A model generated the notes under the pieces. That model made no database searches and was not told where the DNA came from. It was given only the letters and a program-made list of their open reading frames with translations. Shown piece after piece: positions 6,586 to 13,554 of a stretch of DNA of 14,790 nt. The stretch is from the NCBI GenBank assembly GCA_900313845.1, contig OMTC01000007.1, positions 1-14,790 of the forward strand, given 5' to 3'. Position 1 is the stretch's first letter. The number at the start of each line of letters is the position of its first letter. This DNA is from an uncultured Prevotellaceae bacterium (GTDB lineage: Bacteria; Bacteroidota; Bacteroidia; Bacteroidales; Bacteroidaceae). The position numbers and the translations under genes were made by a program.

Positions 6586-6727
6586 TAAATTCTTCATTCT
6601 ACATTGGCTATCGCCGAGATAAAGGTTCTTCATTTTTCATTTAATTATGTTTTTCATTCGTCGTTTCAGATTTTTCTCCTAACTTTGCAGTCGAATTCAA
6701 TCAGTATTTAATTTATAAGGTGTAAAT
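6586..6727 (+). other. Intergenic region upstream of pyrE
   Basis: Apart from the pyrE promoter box at 6680-6687 I see no gene. Two short TTCTTCATT-type stretches (6590-6597 and 6628-6636) belong to the TTC/TTTTCA low-complexity sequence that also turns up at 9385 and inside the flippase gene. Confidence 0.5.
6680..6687 (+). promoter_or_regulatory. -7 box of pyrE
   Basis: TAACTTTG matches the TAnnTTTG consensus exactly. Transcription would start near 6694, about 34 nt before the pyrE ATG at 6728. A recognisable -33 TTTG is not clear. Confidence 0.55.
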
Positions 6728-7360
6728 ATGAAAACATTAGAGAAAATCTTTGCGGACAAATTGTTGAAAATCAAAGCTATTAAGTTGCAGCCAGATAATC
6801 CGTTTACTTGGGCTTCTGGTTGGAAATCACCATTCTATTGCGACAACCGCAAGACACTTTCTTATCCTGATTTGCGTTCGTTTGTGAAGTTGGAAATCAC
6901 ACGTGTCATTCTTGAGAACTTTGACGAGGTGGATGCGATTGCGGGTGTGGCTACAGGTGCCATTCCTCAGGGAGCGCTCGTGGCAGATGCACTGAACAAA
7001 CCATTCGTGTATGTTCGTTCGAAACCAAAGGACCACGGACTGGAGAACCTCATCGAAGGCGAATTGAAGCCTGGCATGAAGGTGGTGGTTGTGGAAGACT
7101 TGATTTCTACGGGTGGAAGCAGTTTGAAGGCTGTTGATGCTATCCGCAATAATGGTTGCGAGGTGATTGGTATGGTGGCTTCGTTCACTTATGGATTTGA
7201 TGTTGCCAAGGAGGCATTCAAGGCTGCCAAGGTGAAACTCATCACGCTGACAAACTATGAAGCTGTGCTCGACGTGGCACTGAAAACCCAATATATCACT
7301 GAGGCTCAGGTGCCTGTGCTTGACAATTGGCGCAAGGACCCTGCTAATTGGAAGAAATAG
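6728..7360 (+). CDS. pyrE: Orotate phosphoribosyltransferase
   Basis: The 210-aa protein joins orotate to PRPP to make orotidine 5'-phosphate, the fifth step of pyrimidine synthesis, in the cytoplasm. The PRPP-binding motif VVVEDLISTGGSSLKAV is intact (about 118-134). It also shows the loop GVATGAIPQGALVADAL, the lysine-rich SKPKDHG segment that carries the catalytic-loop lysine and histidine, and the N-terminal PFTWASGWKSPFYCDNR typical of PyrE. The length is normal. The start at ATG 6728 sits 34 nt behind a good promoter. The downstream neighbours are an SRPBCC protein and argH, an order I recall from Bacteroidales genomes; no regulator is visible. Confidence 0.97.
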   Translation: MKTLEKIFADKLLKIKAIKLQPDNPFTWASGWKSPFYCDNRKTLSYPDLRSFVKLEITRVILENFDEVDAIAGVATGAIPQGALVADALNKPFVYVRSKPKDHGLENLIEGELKPGMKVVVVEDLISTGGSSLKAVDAIRNNGCEVIGMVASFTYGFDVAKEAFKAAKVKLITLTNYEAVLDVALKTQYITEAQVPVLDNWRKDPANWKK

Positions 7361-7501
7361 GAGCCCCCCACCGGCTCCCCCGAGGGGGAGGGAAGGTAGT
7401 TACTCTGCTCAATAGGAATGCCTATGAGGGAATGTTTCATTGTGATAGAGTTAGTAACTTTAATCGGTAAATTGTAAATTATTAAATCAGTCAATCATTC
7501 G
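7361..7501 (+). promoter_or_regulatory. Spacer with GC-rich hairpins and weak promoter box before SRPBCC
   Basis: GGAGCC (7360-7365) can pair with GGCTCC (7373-7378), while the overlapping CTCCCCC (7375-7381) can pair with GGGGGAG (7384-7390), so the two stems exclude each other. An 8-bp hairpin with one bulge lies at 7408-7428 (loop AATG). TAACTTTA at 7455-7462 is one mismatch from the -7 consensus. The GC-rich block is unlike its surroundings and looks like a dispersed repeat rather than a terminator, as no T-tract follows. Confidence 0.35.
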
Positions 7502-7975
7502 ATGGCAAAATACGAAAGTAGTATCAAGCAGGTACCATTTGCACAATCGAGCGTTTATGCGAAGTTGTCGGACTTGAACAATATGTCCTCGGTGAAGGAA
7601 CGACTCAACGACCCTACGAGTGTGGAGCGAATGAAGGGCAATGTGTCGGAAGAGCAGTTCCAGAAAGCTCAGGAGCAGTTGGAGTCTTTGGAGTTCACTG
7701 AAGACACTGTGAGCATGGATATTCCTCCAGTGGGAAAGATGACGATTCGAATCATTGAGCGTGAACCCGAGAAGTGTGTGAAATTTGAAGCAGTGGAAGC
7801 ACCTGTTCCCATGACTTTGTGGATTCAGATGCTGCCTACGTCGGAGACAAGCAGTAAGATGAAGCTGACGATTGATGCTAATCTGAATCCTTTCATCAAG
7901 GTGATGGTGGAAAAACCACTGAAAGAAGGCATCGAGAAGTTAGCGGACTTGTTGGCGATGATTCCGTATGAATAG
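7502..7975 (+). CDS. SRPBCC (START-like) family protein
   Basis: The 157-aa protein (MAKYESSIKQVPFAQSSVYAKLSDLNNM) has the alternating pattern of an SRPBCC/START-like beta-grip fold: an N-terminal strand, a helix around 17-30, a long acidic loop, paired beta strands (TEDTVSMDIPPVGKMTIRIIE and VKFEAVEAPVPMTLWIQML), and a C-terminal amphipathic helix (FIKVMVEKPLKEGIEKLADLL). The fold binds hydrophobic ligands in a central cavity, but no ligand is known. It lacks a signal peptide. It lies between pyrE and argH, and its stop codon overlaps the GTG codon at 7975, so it is probably co-transcribed with argH. The position is suggestive of a housekeeping link, but no function is proven. Confidence 0.8.
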   Translation: MAKYESSIKQVPFAQSSVYAKLSDLNNMSSVKERLNDPTSVERMKGNVSEEQFQKAQEQLESLEFTEDTVSMDIPPVGKMTIRIIEREPEKCVKFEAVEAPVPMTLWIQMLPTSETSSKMKLTIDANLNPFIKVMVEKPLKEGIEKLADLLAMIPYE

Positions 7976-8010
7976 TGGATTCACTCTCTTTGATGGGTGA
8001 CAATAAAACT

Positions 8011-9369
8011 ATGAGTAATAATAAAGTAGAAAATATCTGGACCAAGAAGGTTCGCATGACGGATGAGATTGAGAAGTTCACCATCGGCAAAGACCGAGAG
8101 ATGGACCTCTATCTTGCCAAGTATGATGTGCTGGGCAGTATGGCGCACATCACCATGCTTCAGTCTATCGACCTCCTCACGGCGGATGAATTGAAGGTGC
8201 TGCTGAAAGAACTGAAAAGCATTTATCAGCAGGCTGAACGAGGCGAATTCGTCATTGAGGAAGGTGTGGAGGACGTGCATTCGCAAGTGGAACTGATGCT
8301 CACTCGCAAGTTGGGCGATGTGGGCAAGAAAATCCATAGCGGACGCTCGAGGAATGACCAAGTGCTGGTGGACCTGAAACTCTTCATCCGCGACCAAATA
8401 CGTGAGATTGCCCAGCTTACCAAACAACTTTTCGACGAACTGATTCAGCAGAGCAACCGCTACAAGGATGTGCTGATGCCAGGCTACACACATCTGCAGG
8501 TGGCTATGCCATCGAGTTTCGGTTTGTGGTTTGGTGCCTACGCAGAAGGGCTGGTAGATGATATGCAATATTTGCAAGCAGCATGGAAAATCACCAATCG
8601 CAATCCGTTGGGCTCTGCAGCAGGCTATGGATCTTCTTTCCCGCTCAATCGGCAGATGACGACAGACTTGTTGGGCTTCGACTCCATGGACTATAATGTG
8701 GTGTATGCCCAGATGGGACGTGGAAAAACAGAGCGCAATGTGGCTTTCTCCATGGCGAGCATTGCGGGTACGGTGGCGAAGATGGCTTTTGATGCATGTA
8801 TGTTCAATAGTCAGAACTTCGGTTTTGTGAAGTTGCCAGACGACTGCACAACGGGTTCGAGCATCATGCCTCACAAGAAGAATCCTGATGTGTTTGAACT
8901 GACGCGTGCCAAATGCAACAAGTTGCAGGCATTGCCTCAGACCATCACATTGATTATGAACAACCTGCCTGTGGGTTATTTCCGCGATTTGCAGATTATT
9001 AAGGAGGTGTTCCTGCCTGCATTCGATGAACTGAAGGATTGCTTGAAGATGGCAGCGTACATCATCAATAAGATGAAGGTGAACGAGCATATCCTCGACA
9101 ACGACATCTACAATCCGATGTTCTCTGTGGAGGAAGTGAATCGTTTGGCACGAGAGGGAATGCCTTTCCGCGACGCCTACAAGAAAGTGGGACTCGATAT
9201 TGAGGCTGGTAAATTTACGCCTAACAAGGATATTCACCACACGCATGAGGGTTCTATTGGCAATCTCTGCAACGACAAGATTCAGCAGTTGATGGACGAC
9301 GTGATGGCTGGTTTCCGCTTCGAAAAGATGGATGAGGCGATAGCTCAATTGCTTTTAAATGAAGAATGA
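8011..9369 (+). CDS. argH: Argininosuccinate lyase
   Basis: The 452-aa enzyme splits argininosuccinate into arginine and fumarate, the last step of arginine synthesis. I use the start at ATG 8011 (MSNNKVENIWTKKV) because the family begins near this point; in-frame GTG 7975 and ATG 7993 only add unconserved residues. It shows VEDVHSQVE (86-94), the SGRSRNDQV loop (110-118), the T160-H161 pair in YTHLQVAMP, and the fumarase/aspartase signature GSSIMPHKKNPD (282-293) that carries the catalytic serine. The length is normal for the family. The gene follows the SRPBCC protein with 35 nt in between; a full-length antisense reading frame exists but is a codon-bias shadow. It probably belongs to the same transcript as SRPBCC. 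Confidence 0.97.
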   Translation: MSNNKVENIWTKKVRMTDEIEKFTIGKDREMDLYLAKYDVLGSMAHITMLQSIDLLTADELKVLLKELKSIYQQAERGEFVIEEGVEDVHSQVELMLTRKLGDVGKKIHSGRSRNDQVLVDLKLFIRDQIREIAQLTKQLFDELIQQSNRYKDVLMPGYTHLQVAMPSSFGLWFGAYAEGLVDDMQYLQAAWKITNRNPLGSAAGYGSSFPLNRQMTTDLLGFDSMDYNVVYAQMGRGKTERNVAFSMASIAGTVAKMAFDACMFNSQNFGFVKLPDDCTTGSSIMPHKKNPDVFELTRAKCNKLQALPQTITLIMNNLPVGYFRDLQIIKEVFLPAFDELKDCLKMAAYIINKMKVNEHILDNDIYNPMFSVEEVNRLAREGMPFRDAYKKVGLDIEAGKFTPNKDIHHTHEGSIGNLCNDKIQQLMDDVMAGFRFEKMDEAIAQLLLNEE

Positions 9370-9416
9370 AGAATAAAGCATCATTTTTCACTTTTAATTG
9401 ATATAATATAAAAAGG

Positions 9417-10388
9417 ATGGAATACAAGTTTTGTGGACATAGCGGTGTGCAGTTGCCGTTGCTTTCGTTGGGATTGTGGCACAATTTCGGCGATGTCGAT
9501 GACTTCGATGTTGCCACTCAGATGATTCTTCGTGCATTCGACGCGGGTATTTGTCATTTCGATCTTGCCAATAACTATGGTCCTTCGCCTGGTAGTGCGG
9601 AGACGAATTTCGGAAAGATTCTGAAAACCCATTTGGCAAGTCATCGCGACGAGATGTTTATTTCCTCGAAGGCTGGACATGAAATGTGGCCAGGTGTTTA
9701 TGGGGACGGTAGTTCACGTAAGAACTTGATTGCATCGTGCAATCAGAGTCTGAAACGCTGTGGGGTGGAGTATTTCGATGTGTTCTATTCTCATCGTTAC
9801 GATGGTGTGACACCAGTGGAGGAAACGATGCAGGCTTTGATTGATTTGGTTCGTCAGGGCAAGGCGCTCTATGTAGGTATTTCGAAATATCCTCCCAAGG
9901 AGCAGCAGTTGGCTTACGATATTCTGAAGGAAGCAAAAGTGCCATGCTTGCTGAGTCAGTATCGTTGTTCTATGTTCGACTTGAAGGCAAAGAAAGAAAA
10001 TTTCCAGATTGCTGCCGATAATGGTAGTGGTGTCATTTGTTTTTCTCCTTTGGCTCAGGGACTTTTGACGGGGAAATATGACAATGGTATTCCTGAGGGT
10101 AGTCGTGCTGCTCGTTCTACAGGATTCTTGCAACAGTCGCAGGTGACGCCAGAGCGTGTGGAGGCTGCCAAGAAACTCGGTGCTATTGCTAAGCGTCGTG
10201 GTCAGAGTATGGCGCAGATGGCTTTGGCTTGGGTGCTGAATGATGAACGCGTCACTTCTCTGATTATTGGTACTTCGTCGGTTGCTCAACTCAATAATAA
10301 TCTTGAGACATTGAACAACTTGAAGTTCTCGGATGAGGAAATGGCAGAAATAGATGCCATCATTTCAAATCCTGCTGTTTGGTTCTAA
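9417..10388 (+). CDS. Aldo/keto reductase, YghZ-like
   Basis: The 323-aa protein has the aldo/keto reductase barrel with the catalytic tetrad D49, Y54, K85 and H126 (FDLANNYG, SSKAG, FYSHRYD). The segments ANNYGPSPGSAETNFGKIL, SSRKNLIASCNQSLKR and FSPLAQGLLTGKY are characteristic of the YghZ/L-glyceraldehyde-3-phosphate reductase (AKR14) group and Kv-beta relatives. It reduces a carbonyl with NADPH, probably a small aldehyde such as glyceraldehyde 3-phosphate or methylglyoxal, though the physiological substrate is uncertain. The C-terminal W-V-L-N-D-x-x-V-T-S-L-I-I-G-T-S cofactor segment is intact. It is followed after 12 nt by the lipoprotein gene and leads the run of co-directional surface genes, though its link to them may be only positional. 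Confidence 0.92.
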   Translation: MEYKFCGHSGVQLPLLSLGLWHNFGDVDDFDVATQMILRAFDAGICHFDLANNYGPSPGSAETNFGKILKTHLASHRDEMFISSKAGHEMWPGVYGDGSSRKNLIASCNQSLKRCGVEYFDVFYSHRYDGVTPVEETMQALIDLVRQGKALYVGISKYPPKEQQLAYDILKEAKVPCLLSQYRCSMFDLKAKKENFQIAADNGSGVICFSPLAQGLLTGKYDNGIPEGSRAARSTGFLQQSQVTPERVEAAKKLGAIAKRRGQSMAQMALAWVLNDERVTSLIIGTSSVAQLNNNLETLNNLKFSDEEMAEIDAIISNPAVWF

Positions 10389-10400
10389 TTTGAGTTCTTG

Positions 10401-10931
10401 ATGATTAAGATTCGCTTTGTATTGTTGTTGATTTGCTTGATGGGGGTTGTTACCACGTCTTGCAAGGATGAACTGACCTCCACTTACTCGGAGAAGTATC
10501 GGGTGATGTGTGGTTTTCAGGTGGTGTCGTATAAGGAACTCATCAATGTGATTGGCAACTACGGGCAATTTGCTTCGATTCGCCAATCGGGTAGTCAGAT
10601 AGTGATGAAGACTTTGCAAAGCGAGACCTCCTACAATATGGATGCCTTGTCGAAGGATTTTCGTTTCGGCTTGGGAGGCTTGATTGTGGGTACTGACACT
10701 TGGGGCAATTATCGTGCATTTGATTTGGCTTGTCCGAATTGTGACCGTGTTGATTTCCGACTCACGATGGGAGAGAATGGCATCGTTTCTTGTGGCAAAT
10801 GTGGAATCAAATACGACCTCAACAACGATGGTGTGATTTTCGATAAGGGCAAAGGAACTTACGAATCCCCTCGTGGACTCTATCGCTATCGTATTGCCTA
10901 CGATGGTATGAGAGTCCATATCACTAATTAA
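10401..10931 (+). CDS. Lipoprotein with Rieske-like four-cysteine domain
   Basis: The 176-aa protein starts at ATG 10401 (the TTG just upstream is not needed). A signal peptide ends in a lipobox with the lipid cysteine at C21 (VVTTSC). The following K-D-E resembles the Bacteroidetes lipoprotein export signal for surface exposure. Near the C-terminus CPNC (111-114) and CGKC (131-134) are 16 residues apart, then comes GIKYDLNNDG ... YESPRGLYRYRI, which recalls the end of a Rieske domain (a bind-loop, then G, P and a Y-x-V-like strand). Classical Rieske proteins use C-x-H and C-x-x-H, so this one would bind zinc or a different iron-sulfur cluster. Similar lipoproteins occur in Bacteroidales, but I know no function. 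It lies 12 nt after the reductase and 10 nt before the acyltransferase, so one operon is likely. Confidence 0.7.
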   Translation: MIKIRFVLLLICLMGVVTTSCKDELTSTYSEKYRVMCGFQVVSYKELINVIGNYGQFASIRQSGSQIVMKTLQSETSYNMDALSKDFRFGLGGLIVGTDTWGNYRAFDLACPNCDRVDFRLTMGENGIVSCGKCGIKYDLNNDGVIFDKGKGTYESPRGLYRYRIAYDGMRVHITN

Positions 10932-10941
10932 TTCTTCCTAT

Positions 10942-11952
10942 ATGGCTTTTAAACAAAGAAATCATGCATTCGACCTTCTTTGTGGAATCTGCATCTTGAG
11001 AATGATAGTTCTGCACGTGGCAGGTTTTTGTGGTATGCGTGGTTTCTTGTGGTGCGAAAAGATGATGGCATGGACTTTTTTCTTCATGTCATTCTTCTTT
11101 TTTAAGGCAGGCTATTTCAATAAGACGGTGAGCGGCAATTCGAAGGAGTATTGCATCGACCGTACGAAGCGCCTGCTTGTTCCTTATATTTCATGGACGC
11201 TTATCGGTGATGCCATTTTCTTCGGAATGATGCTTTTCAACTTGGACATGTTCATGCCTTATTTGGAGAAGCGTATCACTTGGGAGCACAACATTATGAT
11301 TAGTCGTCCATACGGCAATGCTCCCATCTGGTTCCTGTTCAGTTTCTACGTGGCTTACCTTTTCATGCACTTTATCGGAAAGGTAAGGCATCTGCGCTGG
11401 ATCATCGTCACGTTCCCTTTCATCAGTTACTGGCTTTACACGCAAGGAAATCCATTACCCATGAGTTTGAGTAATGTGTTTCTGGGCATTTTCTTTTTCT
11501 TCTTGGGACGCCTGTGGAAATGGGTGATGCAGCATGTGCCGAGGATGACGATGATGGCAATTTCTGCCGTATTCATCGGGCTTTTTATCTATTTCAACAT
11601 CCATTATCATGGTGAGTACGACATGAGTTTGAACCAGTATGTGCAACGTCCTGTGGGTGCTATCGTGAATTCGATTCTTGCGCTTTGTGGATTTGCGGGG
11701 ATTCTCCTTTCTCTGCCTATGAAGCGGGTGCCATTCGTGAATTTTATAGGTGAACATTCGATGGTGTATTTTGTGGCACACTATCCGCTGCTGATTATCT
11801 ATCATCTCACTCATCGCTTGTTCTATCACACGATGAAGGGGCATTGGGAAGATTTCATCCTTTGCTTGGCTTTCATCCTCATCACTTGCACTTGGCTTGT
11901 GCCAAAGATAGAAAGCGTGACTTGGCTAAGCGGAAGGATGAAGAAGAAATGA
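10942..11952 (+). CDS. Membrane acyltransferase (acyltransferase 3 family, sugar O-acetylase-like)
   Basis: The 336-aa protein has about ten hydrophobic segments. The N-terminus (HAFDLLCGICILRMIVLHVAGF) has the arginine (R20) and histidine (H25) of acyltransferase-3 enzymes, and APIWFLFSFYVAYLF and FIGEHSMVYFVAHYPLLIIYHL fit the fucose O-acetylase/OafA-like branch. Such proteins move acyl groups, usually acetyl, onto sugars of surface polysaccharides at the inner membrane. It starts 10 nt after the lipoprotein stop, and its stop is followed by hairpin repeats and then a flippase and a glycosyltransferase, so modification of an exported glycan is a reasonable inference. The acceptor sugar cannot be told from the sequence. 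Confidence 0.82.
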   Translation: MAFKQRNHAFDLLCGICILRMIVLHVAGFCGMRGFLWCEKMMAWTFFFMSFFFFKAGYFNKTVSGNSKEYCIDRTKRLLVPYISWTLIGDAIFFGMMLFNLDMFMPYLEKRITWEHNIMISRPYGNAPIWFLFSFYVAYLFMHFIGKVRHLRWIIVTFPFISYWLYTQGNPLPMSLSNVFLGIFFFFLGRLWKWVMQHVPRMTMMAISAVFIGLFIYFNIHYHGEYDMSLNQYVQRPVGAIVNSILALCGFAGILLSLPMKRVPFVNFIGEHSMVYFVAHYPLLIIYHLTHRLFYHTMKGHWEDFILCLAFILITCTWLVPKIESVTWLSGRMKKK

Positions 11953-11954
11953 TG

Positions 11955-12066
11955 GATGGCTTCGGCAAAACCGAAGCTTACTGAGAAAGCAAAGGCGAAG
12001 CTTACAAAAAACTGAAAACCGAAGTTTACAAAAAAAACTGAAACTTGCAAAACTGAAAACCGAAGA
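11955..12066 (+). repeat. Hairpin repeat cluster B between acyltransferase and flippase
   Basis: Three nt after the acyltransferase stop lies a clear copy of the sirtuin-side repeat: GCTTCGG (11959-11965), loop CAAAA, CCGAAGC (11971-11977), then TTACTGAGAAA. Degraded copies run on to the flippase ATG at 12067, with several AAAACCGAAG or AAACTGAAA fragments separated by A-runs. The flippase start codon comes straight out of the last fragment. No T-tract follows the stem, so it need not stop transcription. Confidence 0.72.
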
Positions 12067-13554
12067 ATGGAGAGTGCTAATGATTTGAAAGACAAAACGG
12101 CTAAGGGTTTGCTATGGGGCATGGCAAACAATGGGGCGACGCAGTTGCTCAATATTGTCTTTGGCATTATCCTCGCTCGCCTCCTGTCACAGGAGGACTA
12201 TGGATTGGCGAGTGAATTGGCTATCTTCTCCGCCATTGCTGCTGCTTTGCAAGAGAGTGGGTTCATTTCGGCGTTGACGAACCGAAAGAATGCCACTCAC
12301 GAGGATTACAACTCCGTCTTTTGGTTCAATATCTCGATGAGTGCACTGCTCTACGTCATTCTTTGGTTCAGTGCACCGCTTATCGTTCGGTTTTTTGGTG
12401 ATTCCGAACTCCTTTGGCTTTCTCGCTACGCTTTCTTGGGTTTCTTTTTTGCCAGTTTTTCCATCACTCCTCGTGCCATCCTGTTCAAGCAGATGAGGGT
12501 GAAGGAACAGGCGATTATCGGAGTGATTGCCTTGATTATCTCGGGTGCTGTGGGCATAACGATGGCATTGTTGGGCATGAGTTATTGGAGTATTGTGACA
12601 CAAGCCATGATTTACGTAACAGTTGTGTCGATTCTCAGTTGGAAATATTCTGGTTTTTGTCCTTCGTTCCATTTCAGTTTTCAACCCATCAAGGAGATGT
12701 TCGGATTCTCATGTAAGTTATTGATTACGAATATCTTAAACTGCATCAATAACAAACTTTTCACTTTGGTTTTCGGCTATTTTTACACGAAGAACATGGT
12801 GGGAACCTACGACCAAGCCGACAAATGGAACAAGATGGGTAGCCAACTCATCACGGGTATGGTGCAAGGCGTGGCACAACCGATGTTTGTGCAGGTGGGT
12901 GACGACCCAGAACGTCTCCAGCGAGTGTTCCGAAAGATGCTACGTTTCACCTGTTTCGTTGCTTTTCCTGCCATGTTTGGGTTGGCACTCGTGGCAAAGG
13001 AATTCATTGTGATTGCCGTTGGTGAGAAGTGGTTGAGCAGTGCTGAGATGATGCAACTCCTGTGCATTGCAGGTGCTTTCATGCCCATCACCGCACTCTA
13101 TTTCAATTTCTTGATTAGTCGGGGCAGAAGCGATGTGTATATGTGGAATATCATTTCCCAAGGGCTTGTTATCTTGGGCTTGCTTGTGGCAGTGAAAAAG
13201 TTTGGCTGGGTGTGGAATTTTTCACTTTTCACTTTTCACTTCTCACTTTCCGATGTTCGCTTGATGGTGGTATGCTATGTGGTGGTTTACATCCTTTGGC
13301 TCTTCATTTGGCATGCGTTCCTGAAGCGTGAAATCCATTTAGGGTTCTTGAAAGCCATCAAGGACTTGTTGCCTTTTGCGTTGATAGCTGCTGCTACGAT
13401 GATTCTTACCTATTTCCTCACTCGTGGCATCGAGAACATCTATCTTCTGTTGGTGGTTCGAGTGTTGATGGCAGCGGTCATCTATGTCGTAGCCATGTGG
13501 CTTTCGGGTGCGAAGATTTTTAAGGAATGTATAGGTTATCTACGCAAGAAATGA
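12067..13554 (+). CDS. Polysaccharide flippase (Wzx/MOP superfamily)
   Basis: The 495-aa protein starts at ATG 12067. It has many hydrophobic segments (about 12-14) with the N-terminal K-x-x-x-G-L-L-W-G-M-A-x-N of Wzx-type lipid-linked oligosaccharide flippases, NIVFGIILARLLSQEDYGLAS, and later cytoplasmic segments such as FGYFYTKNMVGTYDQADKW, all typical of this family. It would move lipid-linked glycan across the inner membrane. Residues 384-395 (NFSLFTFHFSLS) are encoded by a 7-bp tandem repeat (13218-13250) and look inserted between two helices compared with the family. The stop overlaps the glycosyltransferase start as ATGA, so they are translated together. The acyltransferase upstream probably acts on the same product. 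Confidence 0.9.
   Translation: MESANDLKDKTAKGLLWGMANNGATQLLNIVFGIILARLLSQEDYGLASELAIFSAIAAALQESGFISALTNRKNATHEDYNSVFWFNISMSALLYVILWFSAPLIVRFFGDSELLWLSRYAFLGFFFASFSITPRAILFKQMRVKEQAIIGVIALIISGAVGITMALLGMSYWSIVTQAMIYVTVVSILSWKYSGFCPSFHFSFQPIKEMFGFSCKLLITNILNCINNKLFTLVFGYFYTKNMVGTYDQADKWNKMGSQLITGMVQGVAQPMFVQVGDDPERLQRVFRKMLRFTCFVAFPAMFGLALVAKEFIVIAVGEKWLSSAEMMQLLCIAGAFMPITALYFNFLISRGRSDVYMWNIISQGLVILGLLVAVKKFGWVWNFSLFTFHFSLSDVRLMVVCYVVVYILWLFIWHAFLKREIHLGFLKAIKDLLPFALIAAATMILTYFLTRGIENIYLLLVVRVLMAAVIYVVAMWLSGAKIFKECIGYLRKK
13218..13250 (+). repeat. 7-bp tandem repeat inside the flippase gene
   Basis: TTTTCAC occurs at 13219, 13226 and 13233 and as TTCTCAC at 13240. A loss or gain of one 7-bp copy would shift the reading frame. 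The same TTTTCAC-like sequence appears as non-coding low-complexity at 9385-9396. It encodes the NFSLFTFHFSLS insert in the flippase. Confidence 0.75.

Noticed and set aside
6241..6633. Minus-strand reading frame with repeated FLSKLRFRRS peptides over the hairpin repeats
   Set aside because: The peptide repeat simply reflects the DNA repeat and it overlaps the end of the sirtuin gene; there is no start signal or known protein.
7981..9348. A 455-codon open reading frame on the minus strand lying over argH
   Set aside because: It mirrors argH almost exactly in extent, has no recognisable domain or promoter and is rich in His, Cys and Arg, the usual sign of an antisense shadow of a well-biased gene.
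9361..9416. GAAGAAT repeats and TTTTTCACTTTT at the argH end as a functional element
   Set aside because: Too short and low in complexity; probably the common dispersed low-complexity sequence of this genome.
12940..13161. Short minus-strand frames inside the flippase gene
   Set aside because: They lie fully within a well-supported gene, with no promoter or domain.
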